DNA of 64,000 nucleotides from positions 9,818,001-9,882,000 of the forward strand of contig CM076266.1 of assembly GCA_038380795.1 (NCBI GenBank). Direction: 5' to 3'. A program made the translations under genes and the position numbers. The notes below the pieces were generated by a model. The model did no database searches, was not told the DNA's origin, and saw nothing but the letters and a program-made list of their open reading frames with translations. This document shows positions 38,131 through 52,087 of this stretch, piece after piece. The stretch is from Pyrocephalus nanus (lineage: Eukaryota > Chordata > Aves > Passeriformes > Tyrannidae). Within the stretch, counting starts at the first letter, position 1. The number at the start of each line of letters is the position of its first letter.

Positions 38131-41100
38131 GAACAAATATGAGACTGAAAAATGGTTGTATTTGTCACATCATGGACCATGACCTGCCATTGTTATTCTG
38201 AGGAAGATTTTGCAGTCCTAGAAGGTCTTTGGGTAGTCATTTCTTATAGAAATAGGAAGTGATTCAAGAAAATTTGGGTTTCCTAGTGGGATACTTTATA
38301 CTGCTGTAGTGACCTGTGCTCAGGAAAGATTCATTTTAACTTAAAAATCTGCTAAAAGAGCAGGATAAAATTAGGAGTTAGCCAGGATTTGGGAAGTATC
38401 TGCCTAGACCTTTGAACTGTAGGAAGTGTGTCATAAAACACAAACTATTTCTGGAGATTTTAAACACAAAGTCAAGCTTTACTGGAAAATAAATTAAATT
38501 AACATTTGAAAAAAAAAAGTAAGGTAGGAGTGAATTATCAAGAAACCTAATGTAGAGGGGATTCTGGGGTGGCTGCAGTCTGGACTTTAAAATACATGGC
38601 AATGTTCTGTTCTTAATTTTCTTCCAAAGATCTGAATAATGTAGGATTTGAAAGACTTCATCATGCTGATAATGTGATGGCAGGTAAGGAAGTAATAGAG
38701 GGTAAGATTTTTTTATTTTGGGGGGACAGGAGTGGAGTGGGGGGAAGAAGGAGAAAGAGGTTATTTTAGAGTACAAGATATTACTCAAAACAAGTCAAGT
38801 CTAAGGAGAGCTGAAGTTATAGCTAAATAGCAGGGCTAGGATTCAGAAGATCTGGATTAAATCCTGGACTGCCACAGACTTCCTGTATGATTTAAGCATA
38901 TCAGAATTACTCTGTTTTCCTCCTAGGAAAAATGTGATTAGTTCTATCATGGTACACTGAGAGAATTTATTAACTGGTATTTTTCAGGTACTATAACACA
39001 CTGGCTTGAGACAGTATAGAGCCCCAAAAGATTGATATAAATTATATTTCATCACTGTGCATAGCTGGGTGTCTACACCTGGAACTTATTCTGCTTCTTG
39101 GTAGAAGGCTAAATTATTCATTTTTACCATGAAATATTAGTTTAATCTTATCTTTCACTCGGTAAAATTAATTTTCTTTTATTTCTCTCATCATCATCAT
39201 CATTCATTCTTCAGCCCTTTCTCTTGAAGCTACCAAGATTTCCCTGCATTCATACTTTACTGATTGCTCCTGTTCTATGGAGCTTCAACTTGCAGCTCCT
39301 CTGAAAGGCCACAGGTAGGTCTTTATACAATCCCACTCATGGGCACAGAGAGGCAGGTCTTTCTTTTTGATTTAAGCAGCCTCTGACTCCCTTTTTCCTA
39401 CCCTCATTCCTTTGTCTACAACAACTCCCAGTGTGCCAAATTAACAATTTGCAGGGTAACCTGATGAAACAGAGCCTGGAACTGCTCTATGGTAAAAATA
39501 ACCATATTTTGCAGGGTGATTTTCTTTTGGGAAAAAATATCCACAGACAGAATCCTGCCTTTGCCAAGGCATGACAGAGAAGGGCAGATTGATCAGCACC
39601 ACACTTTGTGCCTCTGCTAAAATGCTGCCATTCCCTTTCCTCGCCTGCTGTCCCAGGAAGTTGTGGAGGAGATTGCTCTGCACCAGCTATCTGCTGCTGG
39701 TTTGCAGCTCCACTCCTGTGAAACTAATCTGACAGATAATGTGAATTGACAGCCCCTGCAGTATCATTAACAAAACAGTTTGATTGCTTAATTAACTGCC
39801 TGATCGCAGTCGTGCTCCTTTCCAACAGAACCAGTTCAATTGCCCTTTCCAGCTCCATCCAGCACTAAGCTGCTCTTTTCACAGAATCCCTCAGAGCTGG
39901 CAATACATGGGGTATGCCACATTATTTAAATTCTGGATGTCACCCTCAGAAATAAATACTGTGAGCTGAAACCCGGCCAATATGCCCATGATTTATTCAT
40001 GAACAGAATAGCCTATTAATGCAATGGGGTCCTAAACACTATGTGTTAAGGAAAGGGATAAAGTAGCTTTGTTTCATTTTCACCACCTGTGATGTCCTTA
40101 GATCATTTTACAACCTCACAGGGAGAAAACAGCTCTGAATCTGGCAAAAAATGTGTTTTGAAAATTATTCATATGATGATACAAAAGGTCTGACTAACCA
40201 TTTTCAAAAGGACATGGCATATGAAAGCAAAAGAAATGAATAAAAGTATAAAATGGAAAACAGTGCACAATTTCAAGGAAAAAAATTTCCATATTGGGAA
40301 AAGAAGTATCATAAGGCAACAGCAAGAAACAAAGAAGTAAAGGTTTGTAACAGACAAATGGGCACAGCAAGGCTTTCAGGCTTGTGTGGACACACAAATA
40401 TTCTGGCTTTTGAACCCTGTTTTTGCAGAGGGCTAAAAGCAAGGGAAGGCAGGAAGAAGCTATTGCTTTGGACAATCTTAAAACTCCATCTTAACATCAC
40501 AGTTAGTTGGGATGAAGGAACCAAAGAAAGGTTTTGTAATTAAATGCAGTCAACTGATAGTTTGCTATTTTATTTGTTCTTGCAAATCTGTGGTGTTTCT
40601 GAAACAGAAGAGTCTGAGACATCTGATGCGCAGTGAAACTTTTTGTTCTTCTGGGAGTGGAAATCTCAAACAAAAGCATCAGTACATTGGAGTGTTTTCA
40701 TCTGCGTAAGCAGCCTGGAAACTTCTATCTGAAGAGACTGGGGAAGGGAAGGAACTTCTTCCAGCCATCAGCCATAGTAAGAAAATGTCTTGGTGTGCAG
40801 TAAAGCAGCGTGGAGCAACACAGAGCAACGTTTCAGCCCAGGGGCTAGAAGCAATGCCTTAGACTTGGCACTTCAGACTAATACAAGTGTTGTGTTATAC
40901 AGCATAGAAACATTGCACTTCAGAAATGCACTAGTCAGCTCAACAAAAATAGCTGAAAAGAAATTTACCCTTTAGAAAAGACAGTCTACAGTGGGGTAAG
41001 AGTGGCAAAAAAAGAAAATCAGTCCCGGAGGAGTGCTGTGGAATAGTTAAAACGTGACACAGGGATGTTGGGTGTTGCATGTGTTATGAGTGTGAGTCAT

Positions 41101-44100
41101 GAATTCTTTGGGTTAGAAAGAAACCAAGCAGAGGTTGTACAGCAGCAATGCTTAGGTGTGTTTTTCCTGAAGCATTTCACATAGGTGACTGTGAGATCAT
41201 TGATTTGATTTAGGATGGCACGCCGTGCCATATCTGTGATGCAGCAGTGCATTCAGAAATGTTTCTAAATAGCTAAATTAAAAAAAAAAAAACCAAAAAA
41301 ATCCTATTGAAAATTAGCAGACGTACACAGTACTCAGTTTATAACAGGTAGTTGCAGTCTTTATCCCAATTTGACACAAATTATTTCCCTTTGTGGGACG
41401 TCTCATAGAATCCAGTTGAATGATTCTTCGAGTAAAATGGTATTTGAAGTAACTTTATGAGAATCTGACACTATACAGATAAATGGAAAGTCAGCCCTCA
41501 CTTTTAAGCCGATGTGGTTGTCTATTTCTGGAACATTAATTTTATCTGTGGGCAAATCTGTGTTGTTCCTGCACTGCTATTGTTGTTGACTTGGGAAAGT
41601 CACAAGTTCTAGCTTTCTTATTTTTCCCCATGAAAGACTTTAGCAACAATTATCTCATTTGGATGTTGTGAGATTTAGTAGAGATCCTTAAGTAGTTTAA
41701 GTACACTGTACCATTCTCAAGTACAATCATTATTACATAGAAACTTCTGCACCAATTCAATGTCCTGTGGCAGTAAATTACATCCTATTTTTCAGTGTCC
41801 AGGCATCATCTCTGGGGTTTGTTAATTTGGTACTAAAACAGCATGTCATATATCAAACAATATTGCTCCAGATGTAGGGTGGGGGTGGAGAAAAAGATGA
41901 AAAAACTGTGCATGGGAAACAAGGCTGTAGAAAGAAACAGGAATTAGTGTAAATGTCATTCAGAATTACTCTTCTGTACAAGTAGTGCTATGGATTACTA
42001 TGGCTGTTGTCCACCCACAACGTTTAAGTTTTAAAAAGTAGGTTTGCATTGGAGGTTACAAGGAAAGTCTAGTGGGCTCCTCCCTCTGCTTGAATTCCTC
42101 ATCTACATTAGAATGGCTGATTTTTCAAGAATGCTAAGTGATACTGGGACCTAGATGGACTTGTGTTTTTACTTGTATACTATCAGTTGAAACTCATCTA
42201 GAAGCTTGCTCCAAGTTATTATTCACCAAGAAAAGAAGAAATAAAATCAGTTCTAATGGACATCTGCATCTTGGCTGGTCCTGTATCCTCAAAATCTGAG
42301 ACTGTTTTTAATTTACTTTAGCTCCCATCTTCCACTGTAACACACTCATAGGCCTGGCAGAACTATTCCAATTAATGCTACATCAAATCTCTCAAGTTCA
42401 AGTTCTTAGTAATTAACTATGATAAAAGCCATCTTGATTTAAGTAACTCCCATGATATTCTCAAGCCATATATCAGATCAGTACTTGAAATACCACAACA
42501 GGATTTAAAACAAACATTTTCAAGGAGATATGTGAAAGAATAAACAGAAAACTCGAGCAATGATAGCGAGACTTTCTGATGTGTGAGCCAGAGATCCTGC
42601 TGGAACCCACAACTAGAAGGTCATACTGCAAATCTGGAGCTGGCTGCACTGCTGTCCAATGGCCCAGATGATATTGCTGTGGTTTTAATCACCCTCTAAA
42701 ATAAGTCAACTAAAGCCTTCAAAAAGAGCTCCCTTAGCACTGGTGCAGCTGATCTAAGCTCTCCCCTTATGTTCTTCTAGCAGGATGTCAATTTATGTCA
42801 ATACCAAGATCACTAGGAAAGGGTTTCAGATCCCTCTGTGGGAGGCTCTGGTGGAATCTCCTTGGCTCTGCCCGTGGCAGTGTGGGTGTTCAAGGCTCAT
42901 TTCTGCTGCATGTTGACATGCCTTGGTCTTCCAGCTCCCTGCCTTGGCACTTGCCCTCTTAGCTTAGTGTTCCAGTCTGTTTTCTTCCCTGAGGGGTATC
43001 AAGACTGCCTTGTCTCAGCTGTAGCTCTGATCTTGTTTTCCTCCTGCCATAACGATTCTGAAAATGTATCAAGAGACCCTAATAAGGTGCAGACCATTGT
43101 CAGCAAACACGTCCACATAAATTACAGGGAAATATTTACAACATTATAAAATATTCACAGTGTTGCAAAAGAATAAACTACGTCCTGGGGAGATACAAAA
43201 GATGAGTTGCAAACATGCTATAAGATGGGTAAGTATTGATAAGGAGTTCTCAAGATCATATATAATTTACACAGTGGAAATCATGAAGTACAAGAAGGGA
43301 AGAACAAGCACTGATGCTCTAAACTATGTTTATGATCAGAAAAAACAGCACCTTAAGTTCTGTTGATGTTTTAGGACTTATATATGTGTTCAAAGCTTGA
43401 AATGTGCACAACTAGATACCTGAATGGGCCTGAAAGTGATTCCTTTGTAGATGGGAACGTATTCCTAGCTGGTACCAAACTGACACTTGTACACCTCTAG
43501 CAGATACAATAACAAAAAAGTCAAAAATGTGAATATTTAAAGCAGTATAACTTTATGGTAAAGAGATGTCCAGATGCTTTTGAGTTTTGTTAATTGCAGG
43601 AGATGAACTAAAACATATTGCAGAAGACTTGTTTTAGATCAGCAACTATTGTCCTGCAAAGCACTACTATGGTACCATGGCATGTGTGAATCCCATTTGA
43701 GGAAGAATTGTACACAAAACATCGGTCTTCCACCAGCCACAGCTCGTGACAAACATCTTCCCTGACAGGACTTCTGCCCTGTTAAAATTGTTTGCCCTGT
43801 TAAGATTGCCTCAGCCTGTTGCTGAGGGACGTGGTGTACAGACTGAATGAAGCTGTCAGGAATAGCAGGGACATAGTTGAGGCTGGAGTAGGGCACAGGT
43901 TACCTTGCAGGAATTTGACTCAGCATGTCTGAAATTTCTGACTTCTCAAAGACAGATGGCAAACTTTAGGCTGTATTAACAAAGAAACAAAATGTGAACT
44001 ATTTTCAAGTAGAAAACTGAAAGGCAAATTAATGAGTCATCCTGAAGAAGTGGCATTCCACTTGGCTGGTTTTGAGCTATATTTTGCTGTTTAGCACCCT

Positions 44101-47100
44101 GCTGGCTACTGGGATTGCACTGTTAGTGAATCGTTTGCAATTAAACAGGTACAAAATGGACAGCAGTGAAAGAATGATATCCAAAATTGCTGTGCTTTGA
44201 TTTGGGAGAATCGCAGAATAAAGCTATGCTGGGTCTAAATAAAAATAAATCTCTGATAGAGGGGAAATACTTCAAGCCATATGAAAGTATAGAGAATATT
44301 ATTTTTCCATTGCTGATTTTGGCTTTGTGAATCACAGCTAATATAATCCATTAGCTGACACAGTTAATGCCAGAGTGTTTAAGTTTGGTAATGAGACCAT
44401 GATTTATATTTAAAACCTCCCAAATGTATTGCCTTATTGGCTTACTGGTGTTGAAAATGCTTTCTTGATCTGATGGTGTGAAAGCCTCTTGCCTTTTCTA
44501 TCTTAGAAGTTCTTCTTCAGTGCTTCTCAGAAAAGTTACTCAGACATTTTCTCAGAAATTATTTACTCAGAAAAGTTTTCATTTTTTCATACACAGAAAG
44601 CAAAAAATGTCCTTCATGTCATCAAAAAATGTGTAAAATTTCTGTGTAGGAGGAGAGAAATGTAGACTATCAGTGACAGGTGGATTGTACCTGAACACTT
44701 GATTTTTTTCAGACTGTGTATCTTAGATGCAAAAACTGGAGCAAAACTGCTCAGGTTTTATATGCAGTGCATGTTTCTGAAAATGTAGGTTCTAGTTTAG
44801 CTTCACATATACGCAATGGAAAATATTTTGGAAGATCATTCACAGTTCATTACAAAAATGGTCCTCAGGTAGTGATTGACTCAAATGGAATCTTCAGCAG
44901 AGCTCTTGGCTTCCTATTACAACCCATTTTCCACCCACTTTATTCTGCATGTGGCCTCCCCAAACCACCTTCCCTTCCCACTTCCATCCTTCTGGAGTAC
45001 AATTGTATTTCCTCAAAGTAAGATCCTAGCTTTGACCCTAATTTATTCCCCAACTTCACATCCTTTCCCTTTACATTTTTCTTCTATTTTATCACTTTAC
45101 ATTAACCTGAATTCTTAAAATGTTCTAAAGCAGTTGACTAGAAGTTAGTTGTGAAGGTCAGAAGCCATTTTCCACCCAGTGAGCCAACCAAATATTTCAG
45201 TATCCAGATTGTCCAAAGAAATCTCTGTTTTTTAAACGTGATGACACATTGAATCAGGAAAGTTAAAACCACTTGAAAACATCGCCAAATGCTGAGATGA
45301 ATAATTACAACTCAGAGGAAATAAACTATTCAGCCCAGACATTTGGAGAACATATATAGAAGTACAGTTGTACTATTCACAGATCAGTATATGAATAGGT
45401 AATTGGAAGAACTTTTCTACTCTTGGGATGAATACAGAGCACAATAGATTGAGAAGATGAACTGAGACTAAAATCCTCTTTGTAGTGCTCACATTTCTTT
45501 CAAAGTGTCTACGTCACAGCAGTTCCCATTCATCCAGGCACAATGGAGACACATCAGACTGAATCTGCAGCTGAAATAAGTGACTGAAATAGCATTAATA
45601 GCGAGTTTTATGATCACAATTGACAACAGATAAAAACCCAATGATTTTTGTGACTAATTCTTCTGTCTAAACTCTCAGATTTGTAATAATTTGTAGCTTT
45701 TTTTCCCAACTTTCCCTATTTCTTTCCAAAACTTTGGACATAGTGGAGTTAAGATCCCATAGTCTGATGTGAGTGTAGGAAGTATAAGTGTGTGGATCAT
45801 GAGGTCTAATCCAAACTCCTACTGGTTTAGATTCATACCACATTACTCCCCCTAAGCCATATAAACAGGAATCTAAAAGTGGAATTTTCCTTGCATGCCA
45901 TGAGACTTTTTCAAAACCTCACTCCCCCAGTTATTGCAAACAACTTCCTAACTTCCATCTTCAGTTTATGTGATGCCAGTCAATATTTGACTTATTCTTG
46001 TATGTAAATTCTAATAGGTAGCAGAACCATAGAAATCTCCTCATGTTGATTTTTGTACATCCAAGAACAGTTGTTACTCAGCTTTAATCCATTCAAATTA
46101 AACTCTCTCCCTCCTCACTAAGATGTTTCAAAGGTATAAATTCAATATTTCACTGCAGTGAACCCCACAAAGGGTTGTAAAATAAGTGCCTTCCTACTGA
46201 ATATCATGGGAGTGGGACAACAAAACCAGGGATCGCTCTTTTTAAACTAGGATTTTGTAAGCAGAGGAAAGAGTGGGAAGAGCTCAACATGCCTAAAGCA
46301 CAGCCCTGTCAGGCTGCCAGTGAGGGGGAAATTGTGCATGAGGAGCAGCAGCACTGCCATGACTTGGTGAGCCCTCTACGGTAACAAGGTAAGGCCTCCA
46401 CTGGGGCAGGACATGGAACATCCCAGAGGCAGGATCAGTACTTGGGCTGGATTTTTGGCTTTGCATTCAGTCAAAAAGGTAAATTACAAATGGAACACTT
46501 AATTGAGCTGGTTAAAGTTAGATAGAAATTAACTAGGCCTAAATGACAAAAGAATTCTAATATTGTCCCTGTCTTTCAAGCCTCACTCTGGTGCATCAGC
46601 ACAGCTAACCAGAGCTATACCCCAAACAAGGTATGCTCGGCTTTTAAAGGAAAGGATTTTTCAAGAGGCTTATTAGCAATATTAACTCCATCCAGACAAA
46701 ATGGTACTTTAAAGTGTCTAAATTGATAAGTCATTGCCCTAATCTAGGAAACAAGACGTTATGGTCTTTATGGGCAAAATGAAAATGATTTTTTAAAGAT
46801 GTTGCCTATTTGAGGGAAACAGCGATTTTCTTCATGTTTTTATTGTTGAGTGATAAGGTCAAGTGTTTTTTAAAACACCCCCTATGATTTTGGTTTTTAT
46901 TTGAATAACAGAAGCTATAATCTACAGGAATGATTAAATTGTCTAATTCATCACCTTGCTAAGGCACAATCATCCTCTACAGCACAATTTTGTGTATTAC
47001 TCAGACTATATTTTAATTTTCAAATTGCTTCTCACAAATGCAGTTCTGTGTAACAAAATGTCCCCTTGTAGTCAGGATCCATTATTAATTATACAGTTAT

Positions 47101-47497
47101 AAACTGACTTGCTGATTCCCTCATTATTTGCAGTGTATTTTTTCATATCCTACAGAGACAGGCAGGCAAAGCCCAAGGCAGTAATTAAGAGCAGGTAAAG
47201 AATATAAGCAGGAAACCAGGGATAAGCAGTGGCCAAAGGCTATTGCTAAATAAAGCCTTTCTGAACAGAGAATTTCACAGCTTAACAGGATTGTGTTGAA
47301 AAGCAGTCTCAGTTACAAAGGCAGCAGCTCAGAAATACAGAAGAGCTTCAACATAAAGCACACCTCTTTGCTTAAATTTCTGTTGTCTTCCAAATCCAAT
47401 ATTCATATTTAATGGAATATCCTGGGGCACTGACTATATTCTGTAGGATGCTACTAGAAAAAATATTATTTTGTCCTGTGTGAAAGATCTATAACTA

Positions 47498-47550
47498 GTT
47501 TGATACAACATATACTTGTCTAATGGTTTGATGCAACATATACCTACTCA
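47498..47550. repeat. 28-bp imperfect tandem duplication
   Basis: GTTTGATACAACATATACTT recurs 28 bp later as GTTTGATGCAACATATACCT. Two units only. Confidence 0.85.
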
Positions 47551-50500
47551 TTAAATTATTTGATCTGATAGTTAAGCTAAACTGCGCATCAGCTAGCTCA
47601 AGATATGTCCCAGTCTATGTTAACGGTACTAAAATACAATCAATTAAAAATAATAGCACTAAATTAACAATCAGCATTTTGTTCCATTCAGCTGGACACA
47701 CAGGGTCTGATTATTTAGAACTTAATATTAACTCATAGCACTGTGCAGCCCAAGGAACCTCCTTTGCACATTGGAAGGACCTTTATCCTGTTGGAGTCAC
47801 CTCAGTGAGTTTGCAATGGCTTTTCTCTTGCTGTCTGCTGTAGTCCTTTGGTTCAGCTCTCTTACAGAGATGAAAGCAAGACAATCTTTCTGATTTTTTA
47901 CACCATCCCAGCCACTGATCTCCTTTACTTTTTCTAATGTCCCAATTAGAAGCTCCTTGATGCAATCAGAGAAAACAGAGCTTTGTGCCATATCCACACC
48001 TCCTGTGGGCCAGTGTTTGGGGGTACAGAGCTAAGAGGCTCCTGCAGTCAGCACTGCCGGGTGTGACCACGCTGAAGTTGTCACAGAAGTGTTTGCTTCT
48101 TTAAGCTGTGTCTGGAATGCAGGCTCCCTTACTCTCCCCCTCCCCAAAACACTGATTTTTGTTTTTGTTCTGGGGATAACCCTTTCTCTAGCTACTATAC
48201 AGACCTTCTGCAAGGGATCAATTTTCTGCATTTGACAGGACTCAGACTCGCCATAGAAACCTGCAGGCACTGTTGCCAGAACTGATGGGAGTCAGTCCTG
48301 TTGCCAATGCCCCTGCTCATCTGCACCCTGGCTTTCCTGCACATTTAGACTCATCATCTGTAGAGCAGCTCACCTGCAGACATCAAGGTGATCTGGGGAT
48401 GCCCCTTTAGCAATGAGGAACAAAGGACGTGCATGTGGGTGAGGACACTGAAGGGCTCTGCAGACATGCTATTGACTGCAGAAGGGTCCACACTGATGCA
48501 GCTCATACAAGTGCACACATAAAGTGGGAGAAGATGAGAGCTCTGGTCCCAAAGGGTCGGAAGAACCCTCTATGTGGTGTAGCTTCTGTGATACACAGAT
48601 ACACACAGAAAGGAACAGACTCTCTGGTCCACGTCCCTCCTTGTTGTTGCTGCCAGGGCAGGCACTGCCCCATGGGGTTCCACATCCTCTTGCACGTGTA
48701 CTCACCTCTCTCTGACCCCACCAGCAATGCACCACTGCCAGTCTCTTCCCTGTGCCCATTCCCATTACTTTTAGGAGAGAAAAATGTGATACACGGTGTT
48801 GCCTCTACAGGAGAGACTTCGTAGCTTTCCTTTGTTCCAGCTCCATTATTCTGTAATATCAGACAGATAACTGCACTTCTGAGAGGTAACTGAGCAATCA
48901 AGTTTTAAGCAAGCCATAATAAGTAAAAAATAGCTGCTGACCACAGAGATGTTGACATACACAACACCTGGATCTGCTTTGTGTTGTGCCATTCTCATGC
49001 CCCTGTAAGCACATTTAGGTTGCTGGAAGATACTTATTACATGGTAGAGTATCTGTTTACCTTTTCTGTAACATGTGTGTCTTAGAGCTGCTGAGTTAAA
49101 AAGTGAAATATTAACTTATCTACATTCTTCAGCGTGGCCCTGACCCACTGAGTCAATAAGAAAACTGCATCTTTTTACAGAATATTTTTTTTTAAACATA
49201 AATGACAGAAGTTTTGTGCAAAACTTTTAAAAGTTTTATTCTCTGATTCCTCTTCAGTCCATTATGGTGTTATTAACTATTATCTCTAATAGCATAAAGA
49301 TGTAAACACTTATTTGTTCACAGCTTTATATATAACATTTCAGAGAAGGCTGTTAGGTATGTGACATTAAAAACTGAAACCAGAAAAGAAAATAAGAGCA
49401 AAACCAGAAGAAAAGTATAGTGAATTATAGTATGAAATCTATTTACACACATTAATCTATACAACATCATAGTCTGTACATTTTGTAAAAAATAATCACA
49501 TTCATTTACATAATTTTTAATTTTTACCATAGTTGACAGCTAAAAAGGTATCAACAAAGACGACAAAAGAGAATTGCAAAGTAATACTAATGTACCATGA
49601 CAGAAAAAGCTGCAGGTTATCATAAACTTATTACAGTGCTTAGGGCAATAGAGGGGGTTGGGACATTTCAGTCACCGTTCTAGCTGACAATGGAAATGTT
49701 ACTGACTTAGATTGAACTATATACTGTTAATCACAGGGCAGAAGCAGATTCAACACAGAGTGCTTAAAACATACTACAGAATGCTCCTTGTAAATGTTAT
49801 CCTGATGTTTTCTTGTAACATACATGTTAGAACACCTTTTTTTATTTTTTTTTCTTCATCAATAGAATAGCACTGCATACTAACTTCTGCTATTTGGTCA
49901 TGTCAGGGTCGCACTGACAGTCCAGGGCTTATATAGGCACTCATGGTAACATGAAGGTACTTTTGTTAGTAAAAGTATTTCCTGTATGACTATGCATGGA
50001 CAGTAACTGCTTGGACAATAACCTTCCTACACACAACAGATTTCTCTGCAGGTTACTTGCTGGTTCTTCCTTTTTATCAGACATATTTAGTCCTTGCTTT
50101 TTCATTAAGATTGTCTGAAAAAATATCTGTGTATAGTGAATTTGGACTTTACCCCCAATTGCTTTGCTGAACTGGGTAAATTCACAGTCAACAAAGATGT
50201 TTTTTAGAACTTACAAAAATAGGAGGCAAATGATGCAGATGATTCATCTCAGTCATTACACATAGAGTGTGTGACACATGCACCTGCCAGTGCTTTATTT
50301 CATAAATCTGTCCCAGACAGTCTCTGGTTTGCTGAGGATCTATGTCTGCTGCTTTCCCTTTCACCAGGTTAAAGGCAAAGGGAAGCTGTCTGGGCTGGAT
50401 TAGACATGAAGCAGATGTTTTTGAATGGGGTGGGCTGCCTCCAACTTGACCAAAGAAAGTTTTTTGTAATGATATTCACTACCATTTAGCTAATTGTTGC

Positions 50501-52041
50501 TACAGTACAGTTTTAATACATGCCTAAACTGGGAAGTTCTTCAGCTGGCTACCCCCAGGACCCATCACCATGCCCTTCAGGGGCAGTGTGTTGGGTTCTC
50601 ATGCACTCCAGCACAGAGCACTTCCTAAAGACGACAAATTCTTAAAATTTCATGAAAACCAGCACTGCTGGTGGGATCTTCTGTTGCCTGAAATTTTGAA
50701 TTACACTGCGCATTTCTCGGAGGATAACTTTGGCCAACCCAAGTTAATAGCTTAAAAAGGAGTATCTGGGCACTATTACCCAGAGAATTGAATGATCTCT
50801 TCTGGAGAGATTCATCTTGCCTCATTTTAGATGTAGAGTGATTAATTTAAGTACTAGCCAGATATCCTGGGCTCATTTTACAGTAGATACAAAAAAAAAA
50901 GGTGATCCAGCTTACCCATCTTAGATGCCCAGCTGAATATGGAATGAATAATCTCCAACTAGTGCCTATTTCCCTAAGATGACTATGGAAGGCACTTAAG
51001 AGGAATCTTTAGCTCAAAGACAGCTATCCAGCTTTTAGATACCGAAACCATGGCAGATGAATTTCACCCACATTTATGGAGCACCTGACTGAAACAGACT
51101 CAGCAGAGGAAAACTAAAGTCAGTGCTATATATTTAGATTTTAATCATGGTTAGTAACTAGAGACCAAACTGTTGCTGTGCTCCTCAGGCACCAGCAGCA
51201 GTTAATGCTGACAGAAATCACTCATAATGAGTGGTGCTTCCAAGGAAGGTAAAGTGCAGTTAACCACAGTACCAGAGAGTGAGCTGTATTATCATTCTTG
51301 TTCAAAACTATGAGGTGTGCTACTGGCTTTTCAGAGGGGACAAAAAAAACCCAGGTTTCCTGCTCTGAAGACTTTACAACTCAGCTTGGACCCTGATGCA
51401 AACAACAAAAGGGAGAAAGGAGGTAAAGGAATAAACAAAGGAAGGAAAACTATGTGCCAAGGCTGTGCAGAGAAAGGATATTCTTGTTCACAGCCTCTGC
51501 TTCCTCTCCTGTTGCTTCTGAAAATGAGCAAGATCTAGATTTGGGGATGACAAAAGGCCAAATGATGTTTCCTTGCATTGTTCTGTTGACTCTTAAGAGT
51601 CACCATAGCATAGAGCAAGAGCAAGAGTATTTAGTTCCATACTCCTGTGCAAAATGCAGTGAAAGACAAAGATGTGAGAAGTGATCTTGTTCTGGGTGTT
51701 GTAAAGATGTAAAATATTTATCAAGTTCTAGATTTCTCAGACTGCTCTGCACCTTTTACATACATTTCAGTATGATGTGTGGCCATGCATGAAAAGGCAG
51801 CTGAAAGTCAAAGGTGAGGATAGGGTTGATGCTGTAACTTCGCATAAAATTGTTTGGAAATCAGAAATTTTTGGGGAGTAAAAACAAGTGAGCACAGTGC
51901 CCTCTGGGCCTTTACTGCCATGATAATGCTTCCACAAAGCACTATGAAGTTAAACTGTCTCTCAGAAAGCATCTTTTCTGTATTTAGGTTATCAATAGAG
52001 GGATGAGGCTTTACAAAGTCCTGTACCTTTCACTGGTGGGA

Positions 52042-52087
52042 AAGGAAAATGTATGCAGCATCTCAAGGAAAATGTATGCAGCATCTC
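52042..52087. repeat. 23-bp perfect tandem duplication
   Basis: Two identical back-to-back 23-bp units, each containing GGAAAATGTATGCAGCATCT. Perfect identity suggests a recent duplication. Confidence 0.95.

Noticed and set aside
38378..38788. 136-codon minus-strand frame
   Set aside because: Rich in Phe, Leu, Pro and Ser from A- and G-rich plus-strand runs, typical of low-complexity chance frames.
48429..48901. Overlapping open frames of about 130 codons on both strands
   Set aside because: Both strands are open because the patch is GC-rich. Neither peptide shows domains or plausible exon borders.
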